A stretch of 64,000 nt of DNA, taken from assembly GCA_934432885.1 (NCBI GenBank), contig CAKRYY010000007.1, positions 14,934 to 78,933 of the forward strand, read 5' to 3'. The stretch comes from an uncultured Lachnospiraceae bacterium. GTDB lineage: Bacteria > Bacillota > Clostridia > Lachnospirales > Lachnospiraceae. Shown in pieces: positions 16,853 to 25,070 of this stretch (position 1 is its first letter; each line of letters starts with the position of its first letter). The notes under the pieces are model-generated. The model was not told where the DNA came from. It ran no database searches and was given only the letters and a program-made list of their open reading frames with translations. The position numbers and the translations under genes are program-made.

Positions 16853-17455
16853 ATGTACTATCCAATAGAAAAAATGCTGCCCTATAAGGGGCTGGCTGTA
16901 TTCATACTGCTGTTGTTTTATGGAATTTATTTTGTGAAGCTGTTGTTGCAGAAACGGCAGGGAATCCGAACAAACCAGATAGGAAGCCGTAAGGAAAAAG
17001 GACTTCATACGGTAGAACTTTTGATGTCAGCCGCGACGGCGGGGATTGTTGTTGTACAGCTGGCTTCGATTGTGCTTGAAAAGAACTGGATGCCGGCAAA
17101 TGCAAGATTTACAGGATTTTTGTTGGCGCTTTTGGGTGATGTGATATTTCTGATTTCTGTAGTGACGATGCGGGATAGTTGGAGAGCAGGCATCCCGAGT
17201 CAGGATAAGACACATCTGGTAACGGTAGGAATTTACAGATTCAGCAGAAATCCGGCATTTCTTGGCTTTGACCTGATGTATTTTGGCATGCTGCTTATGT
17301 ATTTCAATCTGGTTATGCTGTTGTTTACAATTTATGCGGCTGTAATGCTTCATTTGCAGATTCTCCAGGAAGAAAAATATCTTGAACAGACATTTGGTGA
17401 AGAATACACTGCCTATAAGCAGCAGGTTTTCCGTTATCTGGGAAGAAGATTTTAA
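16853..17455 (+). CDS. Isoprenylcysteine methyltransferase-like membrane protein
   Basis: A 200-residue membrane protein with about four hydrophobic segments. The block VGIYRFSRNPAFLGFDLMYF followed by a hydrophobic stretch and EEKYLEQTFGEEYTAYKQ is the signature of the ICMT/PEMT methyltransferase superfamily, where R-NP and the C-terminal E..Y form the SAM site. Bacterial members have unknown acceptors (lipids, small thiols or metals have been proposed for relatives). AGAGGA precedes the ATG. It stands alone between rnfB and a metal permease. Confidence 0.85.
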   Translation: MYYPIEKMLPYKGLAVFILLLFYGIYFVKLLLQKRQGIRTNQIGSRKEKGLHTVELLMSAATAGIVVVQLASIVLEKNWMPANARFTGFLLALLGDVIFLISVVTMRDSWRAGIPSQDKTHLVTVGIYRFSRNPAFLGFDLMYFGMLLMYFNLVMLLFTIYAAVMLHLQILQEEKYLEQTFGEEYTAYKQQVFRYLGRRF

Positions 17456-17470
17456 GGAGATAAAACAGAC

Positions 17471-17528
17471 TTTACATTTCCTGTAGATGTGTTATACTTC
17501 TAAATGCAAATGCAACTCATTTGCATTT
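17471..17528 (+). promoter_or_regulatory. Promoter and perfect Fur-type operator for the metal permease-regulator unit
   Basis: TTTACA (17471-17476) and TATACT (17493-17498) are 16 bp apart. Directly downstream, at the likely start of transcription, is a perfect 11-bp inverted repeat (AAATGCAAATG at 17502-17512, complement at 17518-17528, 5-bp spacer). The Fur-family gene in the same unit is the natural candidate to bind it. Confidence 0.8.
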
Positions 17529-17540
17529 GCAAAAATAGAA

Positions 17541-17605
17541 AACAAACTCTCAGCACGTGAGCGGTGTCTATTGGGCAGACTTCATTTTCGCTGGCTGGGC
17601 TGTTT
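17541..17605 (+). repeat. Dispersed intergenic hairpin repeat, copy B
   Basis: The core at 17556-17600 is related to copy A. The inner hairpin is GTCT...AGAC, where copy A has GCCT...AGGC: a C-G pair has become T-A, so base pairing is kept while sequence changed. It lies in the leader between operator and permease gene. Confidence 0.6.
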
Positions 17606-17624
17606 GGAAAAGGAATGAAAAAAG

Positions 17625-18470
17625 ATGCAGGAAGTGATATTGGATGCTGTCCTTGACAGTGTGAAACTGGTTCCGTTTTTGCTGCTGACCTATCTGGCGA
17701 TGGAATGGCTGGAGCATAGAACGGGCGATATAACAAAGAAGCTGGTAGAAGGCTCAGGACATTTTGGACCGTTGATAGGAGCAGTGCTTGGGGTATTTCC
17801 GCAGTGTGGCTTTTCTGCGGCGGGAAGCAGTCTGTACGCCGGAAGAATCATTACGCTGGGAACGTTATTTTCCATTTATTTATCTACCTCGGATGAAATG
17901 CTGCCAATTATGCTTTCAGAGAGAGTTCCGCTTGCTTTTGTCGGACAGATTCTATTTTGTAAGATTCTGATTGGCACATGCGCAGGCTTTTTGATTGATA
18001 CGCTGAGCAGACGGCATGGAAGAAAAGTCGAGGCGCCGCATATTGAAGAACTGTGTGATCACGACCATTGCCACTGCGAAAAGGGAATCTGGCGCTCTGC
18101 GCTGTATCATACGGTGCAGGTAACGGTATTTATTTTTCTGATTACAGCAGCATTAAACGGTATTTTGGAATTCGCGGGCGAGGATGCGCTGAGAACGCTG
18201 TTTTTAAATGATGGAATTTTAGGTGAGCTGACGGCAGGCTTGATTGGCCTGATACCAAACTGTGCTGCTTCCGTCATGGTAACGCAGCTGTATCTGGAAG
18301 GAGTGCTTGGCTTTGGCGCACTGCTTTCAGGCCTTTTGACGGGCTCAGGAATCGGTCTGCTGGTATTATTTAAAACCAACCATAGCTGGAAGGAAAATGT
18401 CATGATTACAGGACTTTTATATGTAATTGGGACGGCATGCGGCATTATGGCTGGATGCGCAGGGCTTTAA
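17625..18470 (+). CDS. Putative heavy-metal (manganese-type) permease, ArsP_2-like
   Basis: A 281-residue membrane protein with about eight hydrophobic segments in two related halves: GAVLGVFPQCGFSAAGSSLY in the first and GLIGLIPNCAASVMVTQLYL in the second. The central loop has a metal-binding look, CDHDHCHCEKG (about residues 145-155). This pattern fits the family annotated as putative manganese transporter (ArsP_2/DUF2899). AAAAGATG is a weak ribosome site. The next gene, a Fur-type regulator, follows with no gap, and a perfect operator lies at the promoter. Whether it exports or imports, and which metal, is not shown. Confidence 0.8.
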   Translation: MQEVILDAVLDSVKLVPFLLLTYLAMEWLEHRTGDITKKLVEGSGHFGPLIGAVLGVFPQCGFSAAGSSLYAGRIITLGTLFSIYLSTSDEMLPIMLSERVPLAFVGQILFCKILIGTCAGFLIDTLSRRHGRKVEAPHIEELCDHDHCHCEKGIWRSALYHTVQVTVFIFLITAALNGILEFAGEDALRTLFLNDGILGELTAGLIGLIPNCAASVMVTQLYLEGVLGFGALLSGLLTGSGIGLLVLFKTNHSWKENVMITGLLYVIGTACGIMAGCAGL

Positions 18471-18488
18471 ATGGCAGGAGGAAGCAGT

Positions 18489-18917
18489 GTGGAAGAACAG
18501 GATGTTGTCTGGAAGATACTGAAAAAAACAAAACAGAGGGAGCTGATCAGACAGATATTGTCAGGAAGCGGAGAGCCAATGTGTGCAGCGGAAATTTACC
18601 AGCGTATGCTTGGTTTTGAAGGTGGAAAGGAGTATGCCATTTCAACGGTTTATCGTACCCTGCAGACCTTTGAAGAAAAAGGGCTGGTACATCATACCAG
18701 CCTGCCGGATTCGGATACCGCTTATTATGAATGGAATGAGGGAATCCATCGGCACTATGCAATCTGCTTAAGCTGCCATAAAAGGATTCCCTTAAAAGAA
18801 TGTCCGTTTCATACCCTGCAGCTGGAAGAAGAAAAAGAAGGCTTTCAGGTTACAGGACATAAAGTAGAAGTATATGGATATTGTTCAAAATGCCAAAAGC
18901 TTAAGCAGCCGGAGTAA
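18489..18917 (+). CDS. Fur-family metal-dependent transcriptional regulator
   Basis: A 142-residue regulator with an N-terminal winged helix (about 1-75; AEIYQRMLGFEG, AISTVYRTLQTFEEKGLV) and a metal/dimer domain with HRHYAICLSCHKRIPLKECP and a final CSKC, giving the two CxxC structural zinc pairs and a His-rich sensory site. I prefer the GTG at 18489, 7 nt after AGGAGG; an ATG at 18471, touching the permease stop, would add six residues and has no good site. It probably controls the permease in the same transcript. Fur, Zur, PerR or Mur-like specificity cannot be decided. Confidence 0.88.
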   Translation: MEEQDVVWKILKKTKQRELIRQILSGSGEPMCAAEIYQRMLGFEGGKEYAISTVYRTLQTFEEKGLVHHTSLPDSDTAYYEWNEGIHRHYAICLSCHKRIPLKECPFHTLQLEEEKEGFQVTGHKVEVYGYCSKCQKLKQPE

Positions 18918-19968
18918 GTCCTGCCTGCTGAAGCTGGTAGCGCAGGATATTGATGACGGATTCCTGATACTGCTGCTGCGTTACCGGTGCTGCCGGAGCA
19001 GCAGGAATAACGGGCTGTGTAATGACTGCTGATGGAGCCGCGGGCTGTACATCCGGAGCTGCTGGCTGTACCTGCGCATCAGAAGCTGTAGCCTCCGGCA
19101 CTGTAATCTGTACAGGAACAGGATTCAGGGCAGGAAGTGTGACTGGCTGTGACACTGGCTGTGATACTGCTATGGGAGGGATGGCAGCGCCTGCAGGAAT
19201 ACAGGTAACGGCATAAAGCCCGGAGCTGTTTGTTTCAAAGGTAACGGTGTCTGCTGCGTTGTCAAGATCCTCTGAAACGACAGGAGCTGCGGAAGAGAGA
19301 CTTACAATACGGCAGGTACCCTGTACAGGAGTTGGAAGCTTTGCCACAAGCCTTGTCTTATGGTCAAGCGTCTGCTTGGGCGTTCCTGCATAACCAAAGG
19401 TAAAATTGATTTGGAAGGCCGCTGCAAAATTACCGCCGGTAAGCTGGGTAAGAGCCGCCTGTGTTTCATCATCCAATGGAACCAGAGAGGTATTAACCGT
19501 CAGACCGTCAATTTTGTAGCCGGAAGCAAATTCACAGGCATTGGTATTTCTGGTAATAGAAGTAATATCCTTATCGCTGTCATAGCGTTTGTGCTTGAAC
19601 TCAGGCTTGGAATCAAAGTGCGCGACAAGGACATGGTTGCGGCTGCCGACAGAGAAGGAATAGCTGCTGCTGGTGCTTACGACGATGCCGTTGTCCGTCC
19701 AGTTGATAAAATTATAATTTTTATTGACCGGAACTGCGCCTACCGTAACATAGTCGGTTGACTGTGCATAGGTGTAATGAGAAAAGGACGCGCCGTTTAA
19801 GCTGCATGATACTGCACCGAGACTATTGTTACTGGAATAGACGGTAACGCCCTGACAATCTGCGGCATGTGCGGTTGTAGACGGCAGACCGGAAAAGAGC
19901 AGCAGACCTGCGCACAGGCAGAAGGTGTGAAGAAAAAAGTGTATAGCTTTGTCAAAGTATTGTTTCAT
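18901..19968 (-). CDS. Secreted protein with InlB-type repeat and Pro/Ala-rich tail, unknown function
   Basis: A 355-residue exported protein. Residues 1-36 are a signal peptide (HTFCLCAGLLLFSGLP, cleavage near AHA-AD). A region at about 37-115 resembles one bacterial surface repeat of the InlB-B/SlpA type (VTVYSSNNSLGAVSC, YNFINWTDNGIVVSTSS). A middle domain of about 130 residues is unrecognised. From about 270 on it is rich in Pro, Ala, Val and Gln, a likely cell-wall or linker segment, with no LPxTG. GGGAGG precedes the ATG. Its 3' end overlaps that of the fur gene by 17 bp, tail to tail. Confidence 0.78.
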   Translation of the reverse strand: MKQYFDKAIHFFLHTFCLCAGLLLFSGLPSTTAHAADCQGVTVYSSNNSLGAVSCSLNGASFSHYTYAQSTDYVTVGAVPVNKNYNFINWTDNGIVVSTSSSYSFSVGSRNHVLVAHFDSKPEFKHKRYDSDKDITSITRNTNACEFASGYKIDGLTVNTSLVPLDDETQAALTQLTGGNFAAAFQINFTFGYAGTPKQTLDHKTRLVAKLPTPVQGTCRIVSLSSAAPVVSEDLDNAADTVTFETNSSGLYAVTCIPAGAAIPPIAVSQPVSQPVTLPALNPVPVQITVPEATASDAQVQPAAPDVQPAAPSAVITQPVIPAAPAAPVTQQQYQESVINILRYQLQQAGLTPAA

Positions 19969-20045
19969 AAAAAGCCTCCCAAAAGTATAATATAACTGCT
20001 TTGCAATTATGATAATTCATGCGCACGCGTTCCACTTGGCGCGGT

Positions 20046-20205
20046 ATATTATATCATGAATCTTCGATTCATGATATGCGCTTCGCGATGCACACTCGCT
20101 TCGCTCGGCGCGGTATTCTCTGTCAATATTATATCATGAATCTTCGATTCATGATACGCGCTTCGCGATGCACACTCGCTTCGCTCGGCGCAATATTCTC
20201 TGTCA
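20046..20205. repeat. 80-bp tandem repeat, two copies plus fragments
   Basis: The 386 bp between the secreted protein and ylxM hold two 80-bp units (20046-20125 and 20126-20205) that differ at only a few positions, flanked by partial copies (about 20010-20045 and 20206-20220). Each unit has a hairpin ATCATGAATC-TTC-GATTCATGAT and a GC-rich part with GCGCTTCGCG. Short open frames across it translate only the repeat and are not genes. Confidence 0.9.
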
Positions 20206-20274
20206 ACATTATACCATAAAATAACAGAAAATGGGAAGAAGCTGAAGCAGAAAAAAGGTGTCAAGAAAAAATAC

Positions 20275-20303
20275 TTGACAGCATTGCAGGACTGCGTTAT
20301 GAT
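20275..20303 (+). promoter_or_regulatory. Promoter of the ylxM-ffh operon
   Basis: TTGACA (20275-20280) and TATGAT (20298-20303) with 17-bp spacing, about 50 bp before the ylxM start. Confidence 0.85.
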
Positions 20304-20354
20304 AACACCTGTGCTGCGATGATTTTGCATATAAGCGGCAGAATGGGTGGTCGG

Positions 20355-20693
20355 ATGGAAAAAATCGTAGAACAGGGAATTTTATATGATTTCTATGGCG
20401 AACTTCTGACAGAACACCAGCGCCGGATATATGAAAAGGCAGTATATGAGGATTTGTCTCTCAGTGAGATTGCAGAGGACTGCAAAATCAGCAGGCAGGG
20501 CGTACACGATTTACTGAAACGGTGCGACAGACTGCTGGCAGGATATGAGGAAAAGCTTCATCTCGTAGAGAAGTTTACACAGATTAAGGAACGCATACAG
20601 AAAATTGAGAAGCTCAGCAGTGAGCCAGATGTGGATGCACAGAAGCTGCGTCAGATAGGACTGCTGGCAGAGGAAATATTAGAGGAGCTGTAG
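20355..20693 (+). CDS. ylxM: YlxM/p13-like DNA-binding protein
   Basis: A 112-residue helix-turn-helix protein of the UPF0122 family, always next to ffh and thought to modulate SRP function or expression. It has LYDFYGELLTEHQRRIYE, then the sigma-like helix-turn-helix LSLSEIAEDCKISRQGVHDL, then a coiled tail. The family usually starts MEKIV..., so I chose the ATG at 20355 over an in-frame one at 20319. Its TAG is directly followed by the ffh ATG. Confidence 0.92.
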   Translation: MEKIVEQGILYDFYGELLTEHQRRIYEKAVYEDLSLSEIAEDCKISRQGVHDLLKRCDRLLAGYEEKLHLVEKFTQIKERIQKIEKLSSEPDVDAQKLRQIGLLAEEILEEL

Positions 20694-22046
20694 ATGGCAT
20701 TTGAAAGCTTGACAGACAAATTGCAGAATGTATTTAAAAAGCTCCGCAGTAAGGGGCGGCTGACGCAGGAAGATGTCAAGGCTGCTTTAAAAGAAGTAAA
20801 GATGGCGCTGTTAGAGGCGGATGTCAGCTTTAAGGTTGTCAAGCAGTTTATAAAATCTGTAGAGGAACGCGCAGTTGGCGTGGACGTTATGAACGGGCTG
20901 AATCCCGGGCAGATGGTTATCAAGATTGTAAACGAAGAGATGACCGCTCTGATGGGTTCTGAAACGACAGAGATTGCGCTTCAGCCGGGTAAGGCAGTAA
21001 CTGTAATTATGATGTGCGGTCTTCAGGGTGCAGGTAAGACGACGACGACGGCAAAGATTGCCGGAAAGCTGAAGCTGAAAGGGAAAAAGCCTTTATTGGT
21101 TGCCTGTGATGTTTACAGACCGGCTGCGATTAAACAGCTCCAGATTAACGGTGAGAAGCAGGGCGTAGATGTATTTTCAATGGGTGAAAACCATAAGCCT
21201 GCGGATATTGCAAAGGCTGCGCTTGAGCATGCGGCAAAGGGCGGACACAATGTCGTAATTTTAGATACGGCAGGACGTCTTCACATAGACGAGAGTATGA
21301 TGCAGGAGCTTCTGGACATTAAGGAAGCCGTTACTGTGCATCAGACGCTTTTGGTAGTAGATGCCATGACGGGTCAGGACGCCGTCAATGTGGCGAAGGA
21401 ATTTAATGATAAGGTAGGCGTGGACGGTATCGTTCTTTCCAAGATGGATGGCGATTCCAGAGGCGGTGCGGCGCTTTCTGTAAAAGCGGTGACCGGCAAG
21501 CCGATTTTGTATGTCGGAATGGGCGAAAAGCTTTCGGATTTGGAGCAGTTTTATCCGGACCGTATGGCGAGCCGTATTCTGGGAATGGGAGATGTGCTTT
21601 CCCTGATTGAAAAGGCACAGAGCAGCATGGACATAGATGCTGACAAGGAAAAAGAGATTGCAGGCAGGCTGAAAAAGGGTAAATTTGATTTTGAGGATTA
21701 TCTGGAGAGCATGTCGCAGATGAAAAAGATGGGCGGCCTATCCAGTCTTTTATCAATGATGCCGGGCATGGGCGGCAAGATGGGCGATATTGAGTCCATG
21801 ATTGATGACAAACAGCTTTCCCGAATGGAAGCGATTGTGCTGTCCATGACAAAGGAAGAACGCAAAAATCCCAAGCTGTTGAATCCGAGCCGTAAGCACA
21901 GGATTGCAAAGGGCGCAGGCGTGGACATCAGCGTGGTAAACCGCTTTATCAAGCAGTTTGAGCAGTCACAGAAGATGATGAAGCAGCTTCCCGGTATGAT
22001 GGGTGGTTTTGGTAGCAAAAAGGGAAAATTCAGACTCCCTTTTTAG
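20694..22046 (+). CDS. ffh: Signal recognition particle protein Ffh
   Basis: A 450-residue SRP54 GTPase that with SRP RNA brings nascent membrane and secreted proteins to FtsY. The N domain (1-90) is followed by the G domain: GLQGAGKTTTTAKIAGKL, DTAGRLHID and SKMDGDSRGGAAL; the C-terminal M domain (from about 300) is rich in methionine (MSQMKKMGG, MMPGMGGKMG, QKMMKQLPGMMGG). Length is normal for the family. It is fused translationally to ylxM and precedes ribosomal genes. Confidence 0.98.
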   Translation: MAFESLTDKLQNVFKKLRSKGRLTQEDVKAALKEVKMALLEADVSFKVVKQFIKSVEERAVGVDVMNGLNPGQMVIKIVNEEMTALMGSETTEIALQPGKAVTVIMMCGLQGAGKTTTTAKIAGKLKLKGKKPLLVACDVYRPAAIKQLQINGEKQGVDVFSMGENHKPADIAKAALEHAAKGGHNVVILDTAGRLHIDESMMQELLDIKEAVTVHQTLLVVDAMTGQDAVNVAKEFNDKVGVDGIVLSKMDGDSRGGAALSVKAVTGKPILYVGMGEKLSDLEQFYPDRMASRILGMGDVLSLIEKAQSSMDIDADKEKEIAGRLKKGKFDFEDYLESMSQMKKMGGLSSLLSMMPGMGGKMGDIESMIDDKQLSRMEAIVLSMTKEERKNPKLLNPSRKHRIAKGAGVDISVVNRFIKQFEQSQKMMKQLPGMMGGFGSKKGKFRLPF

Positions 22047-22099
22047 ATACAGATACTTATTGAAAAAAAGTGAAATGAAAAATTTCGGAGGTGAAAGAA

Positions 22100-22345
22100 A
22101 TGGCAGTAAAAATCAGATTAAGAAGAATGGGACAGAAGAAGGCTCCTTATTATAGAATCGTAGTTGCAGATTCCCGTTCTCCGAGAGATGGAAAATGTAT
22201 CGAGGAAATCGGAACATTTGACCCGAACACAGATCCCAGCACTTTCAAGGTAAATGAAGAGCTGGCAAAGAAGTGGCTCGCAAATGGCGCACAGCCGACA
22301 GAAGTTGTTAACAGGATTTTTAAGAAAGCAGGCATTGTAAAATAA
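22100..22345 (+). CDS. rpsP: 30S ribosomal protein S16
   Basis: An 81-residue ribosomal protein, beginning [20 protein letters not shown], the hallmark of S16. The ATG at 22100 follows GGAGGTG; an in-frame GTG at 22091 lies inside that site and is rejected. It assembles early into the 30S body. Part of the ffh-rpsP-khpA-rimM-trmD-rplS cluster. Confidence 0.98.
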   Translation: MAVKIRLRRMGQKKAPYYRIVVADSRSPRDGKCIEEIGTFDPNTDPSTFKVNEELAKKWLANGAQPTEVVNRIFKKAGIVK

Positions 22346-22396
22346 AAACTTGTTGACAGCCTGCATGTTTGGCAGGAAAACTTCCGGAGGTGGATT

Positions 22397-22624
22397 ATGA
22401 AAGAATTGGTTGAAGTGATCGCAAAGGCACTTGTGGATCATCCGGATGAGGTTATTGTGACAGAGAAGGAAAACGGCAGAAACATTACCGTTGAGCTTCA
22501 TGTGGCAGCGCCTGATATGGGCAAGGTGATCGGAAAGCAAGGCAGAATTGCAAAAGCAATCCGCTCTGTTGTAAAGGCAGCATCATCAAAGGACAATAAA
22601 AAAGTGGATGTAGAGATCATCTGA
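22397..22624 (+). CDS. khpA: KH-domain RNA-binding protein KhpA
   Basis: A 75-residue single KH domain with the GxxG loop in VIGKQGRIAKAIRSVVKAA. In Gram-positive bacteria KhpA pairs with KhpB/Jag and binds RNA, with effects on cell length and division. GGAGGTG precedes the ATG. It is placed between rpsP and rimM as in most Firmicutes and is followed by a terminator-like hairpin. Confidence 0.95.
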   Translation: MKELVEVIAKALVDHPDEVIVTEKENGRNITVELHVAAPDMGKVIGKQGRIAKAIRSVVKAASSKDNKKVDVEII

Positions 22625-22630
22625 CAGACA

Positions 22631-22653
22631 GGGGCGATAAATTCGCCCTTTTT
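22631..22653 (+). terminator. Small terminator between khpA and rimM
   Basis: A 6-bp GC-rich stem GGGCGA-TAAAT-TCGCCC followed by five T. It may only partly stop transcription because the cluster continues 26 bp later. Confidence 0.7.
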
Positions 22654-22678
22654 GTTTGTATAGCAGGAAGGATGACAA

Positions 22679-23212
22679 ATGGAAGAATTACTAAAGGTAG
22701 GAGCCATTACCACCACGCATGGCGTACGGGGAGAGGTAAAGGTATTTCCGATGACGGATGATGTCAGGCGGTTCAAAAAATGCAGGGAATTGATACTGGA
22801 TACCGGAAGGGAAAAAAAGACGCTGAAGGTTGCAGGCGTTAAATTTTTCAAACAGTTTGTTATTCTGAAGTTTGAAGGCTATGACAGCATAGAGGCAGTA
22901 GAGCCTTTCAGAAGAAAAGAGCTTTATGTGACACGCGCCAATGCAGTCCCCTTGAAAAAGGATGAATATTTCATTGCGGATTTGATTGGTCTGCATGTAA
23001 TAGACGAGCAGGAACGGGAGCTTGGCATTTTAACAGACGTAATTGAAACGGGTGCAAATGATGTCTATGCGGTAGAAACGCCGGAGGGAAAAGAGATTCT
23101 TTTCCCGGCAATTAAGGAATGTATTCTTTCGGTAGACCTTGCAGCGCAGAAAATGCGGGTGCATGTTATGCCGGGACTTTTGGAAGAACCGGAATATAAA
23201 GGAGAAGTATGA
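22679..23212 (+). CDS. rimM: 16S rRNA processing protein RimM
   Basis: A 177-residue two-domain 30S maturation factor that binds S19 and helps 16S head assembly. The N-terminal beta barrel begins LLKVGAITTTHGVRGEVKVFPMTDD, interrupted here for quotation: VGAITTTHGVRGEVK is the key motif. The C-terminal PRC barrel carries YFIADLIGLHV and ILFPAIKECI. GGAAGGATG precedes the ATG. It overlaps trmD by 4 bp. Confidence 0.96.
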   Translation: MEELLKVGAITTTHGVRGEVKVFPMTDDVRRFKKCRELILDTGREKKTLKVAGVKFFKQFVILKFEGYDSIEAVEPFRRKELYVTRANAVPLKKDEYFIADLIGLHVIDEQERELGILTDVIETGANDVYAVETPEGKEILFPAIKECILSVDLAAQKMRVHVMPGLLEEPEYKGEV

Positions 23213-23934
23213 AATTTCATATTCTGACGCTTTTCCCGGAAATGGTAGATGGCTGCCTGCAGACAAGTATTCTGGGACGGGCAGAAAAAAGCGGCTGTAT
23301 TTCATTTCATTCTGTGAATATCAGGGATTATACGCTTGATAAGCATAAAAAGGTAGACGACTATACCTATGGCGGGGGTGCGGGCATGCTGATGCAGGCG
23401 CAGCCTGTTTATGACGCATGGGATGCTATCCAAAAGGCTAAGGAAGGCAGTGGTGAAAAGCCAATCCGCACGGTGTACGTAACGCCGCAGGGCAGCACCT
23501 TTACGCAGAAGCTGGCGCAGGAGCTGGCACAGGAAGAAGAACTGATATTTCTCTGCGGGCATTATGAGGGCATTGACGAGCGGGTGCTTGAGGAGGTCGT
23601 GACAGACAATATTTCCATAGGCGATTATGTGCTGACTGGCGGCGAGCTGCCGGCGATGGTTATGATTGATGCGATTGCCAGACTGGTGCCGGGCGTGCTG
23701 CATAATGAAGAATCTGCGCAGACAGAGAGCTTCCAGAATGACCTTTTGGAATATCCGCAGTATTCCAGACCGCCCATCTGGCATGATAAGGCAGTGCCGG
23801 AGGTACTCTTATCCGGCAATCACGAAAAAATTGCAAAGTGGCGGCTGGAGCAGTCGATTGAAAGGACAAAGGAACGCCGACCGGATTTGTATAAAAAATA
23901 CTTGCATTTACAGCAAGGGTATGATAAATTATAA
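23209..23934 (+). CDS. trmD: tRNA (guanine37-N1)-methyltransferase
   Basis: A 241-residue SPOUT methyltransferase that makes m1G37 and prevents +1 frameshifting. MKFHILTLFPEM, DDYTYGGGAGMLM, FLCGHYEGIDERV and the knot motif SIGDYVLTGGELPAMVMIDA are all present; the tail has RPPIWHDKAVPEVLLSGNH. The ATG at 23209 overlaps the rimM stop. Confidence 0.98.
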   Translation: MKFHILTLFPEMVDGCLQTSILGRAEKSGCISFHSVNIRDYTLDKHKKVDDYTYGGGAGMLMQAQPVYDAWDAIQKAKEGSGEKPIRTVYVTPQGSTFTQKLAQELAQEEELIFLCGHYEGIDERVLEEVVTDNISIGDYVLTGGELPAMVMIDAIARLVPGVLHNEESAQTESFQNDLLEYPQYSRPPIWHDKAVPEVLLSGNHEKIAKWRLEQSIERTKERRPDLYKKYLHLQQGYDKL

Positions 23935-24008
23935 ATGTTGCGAAAGTGAGATGGTCCTCTGTTGCAGATTGCATTAAGAACGTCCAATGAAACAAGGAGG
24001 CACAAGCA

Positions 24009-24356
24009 ATGAACGAAATCATTAAAGAGATTGAAGCAGCACAGTTAAAGGCAGAAGTACAGGAATTTAACGTAGGCGATACCGTAAGAGTATACGGTAA
24101 AATCAAAGAGGGAAACCGTGAAAGAATTCAGGTATTCGAAGGCACTGTATTAAAGAGACAGGGTGGCAGCAACCGCGAGACTTTCACTGTAAGAAAGACT
24201 TCCAATGGAGTAGGCGTTGAGAAAACATGGCCCCTTCATTCTCCCAATGTGGAAAAGATTGAAGTCATCAGAAGAGGTAAGGTAAGACGTGCAAAACTGA
24301 ATTACCTCAGAGACCGCATCGGAAAGAAGTCCAAAGTAAAAGAACTGGTAAAATAA
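24009..24356 (+). CDS. rplS: 50S ribosomal protein L19
   Basis: A 115-residue ribosomal protein at the 30S-50S interface. [20 protein letters not shown] and [14 protein letters not shown] are characteristic, with the basic end [26 protein letters not shown] precedes the ATG. A 74-bp gap separates it from trmD and a terminator follows. Confidence 0.98.
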   Translation: MNEIIKEIEAAQLKAEVQEFNVGDTVRVYGKIKEGNRERIQVFEGTVLKRQGGSNRETFTVRKTSNGVGVEKTWPLHSPNVEKIEVIRRGKVRRAKLNYLRDRIGKKSKVKELVK

Positions 24357-24365
24357 GAAACTCAG

Positions 24366-24400
24366 AATGGGGCAGCTACGACGGTAGTTGTTCCATTTTT
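24366..24400 (+). terminator. Terminator after rplS
   Basis: A 14-bp stem (24366-24379 with 24384-24397, three G-U pairs), 4-nt loop, then TTT(TT). It closes the ribosomal part of the cluster. Confidence 0.88.
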
Positions 24401-24470
24401 GCTTATGAGCAGGAAATTCCTGTTGCATAGGAAGCATAAATGCGCAAAACTCTTTATTAAGGGGTAGTTT

Positions 24471-25055
24471 ATGGCAAGACATAAGGGACTGAGCTTTTAT
24501 CGAAAAAAGAAAAAAATAAGCAGCGCTGCCATAAGAGAGGTATTGAACTGGTTTTTTCTTATTTTTACGGCAATCCTGATTGCAGCAGTGCTTGTTTTTT
24601 CCATTGGAATGAGAACGAGCGTGATTGGGGTTTCTATGGAACCAGGACTTTATAATGGGCAGGAAATTCTGATAAATCATCTTCTGTATAAGCTGACAAG
24701 TCCTAAGCGTGGCGATGTAGTGGTGTTTTTGCCAAATGGAAACCAGAATACGCATTATTATGTAAAGAGAATCGTGGCGCTGCCGGGAGAGACTTTGCAG
24801 ATTCGGGATGAAAAACTCTATATCAACGGGATTCTGGCAGAAGAGGATGAGGCGTACGATAAAATGGCAGACGCCGGAATTGCGGAAAATGAGATTGTTC
24901 TGGGAAACGACGAGTATTTTGTGCTTGGGGATAACCGCAATAACAGTGAGGACAGCCGGTCTGGTAATATTGGCCCGGTAAAGCGGGATAATATTGTCGG
25001 AAAGGCATGGTTTCACATGGCAGCCGCAGGCAGCGGTATGGGCTTTGTTAAGTAG
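24471..25055 (+). CDS. lepB: Signal peptidase I, first copy
   Basis: A 194-residue membrane-anchored protease that removes signal peptides. After a basic N-terminus (KGLSFYRKKKK) comes one membrane helix (about 25-47), then VIGVSMEPGL with the catalytic serine, YYVKRIVALPGE with the catalytic lysine, and the final box GDNRNNSEDSR. A weak GGGG site precedes the ATG. It is followed after 15 bp by rbgA and then by another lepB. Confidence 0.95.
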   Translation: MARHKGLSFYRKKKKISSAAIREVLNWFFLIFTAILIAAVLVFSIGMRTSVIGVSMEPGLYNGQEILINHLLYKLTSPKRGDVVVFLPNGNQNTHYYVKRIVALPGETLQIRDEKLYINGILAEEDEAYDKMADAGIAENEIVLGNDEYFVLGDNRNNSEDSRSGNIGPVKRDNIVGKAWFHMAAAGSGMGFVK

Positions 25056-25070
25056 AAGACGGAGGGAAAA

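Noticed and set aside
17541..17624. Manganese riboswitch (yybP-ykoY) before the metal permease
   Set aside because: None of the conserved yybP-ykoY sequence blocks could be found; the leader holds the dispersed repeat instead.
20019..20330. Short open frames in the 80-bp repeat region on both strands
   Set aside because: Their peptides are simply the repeat read twice; no ribosome site fits.
22354..22380. TTGACA promoter between rpsP and khpA
   Set aside because: No acceptable -10 box lies 16-18 bp downstream.
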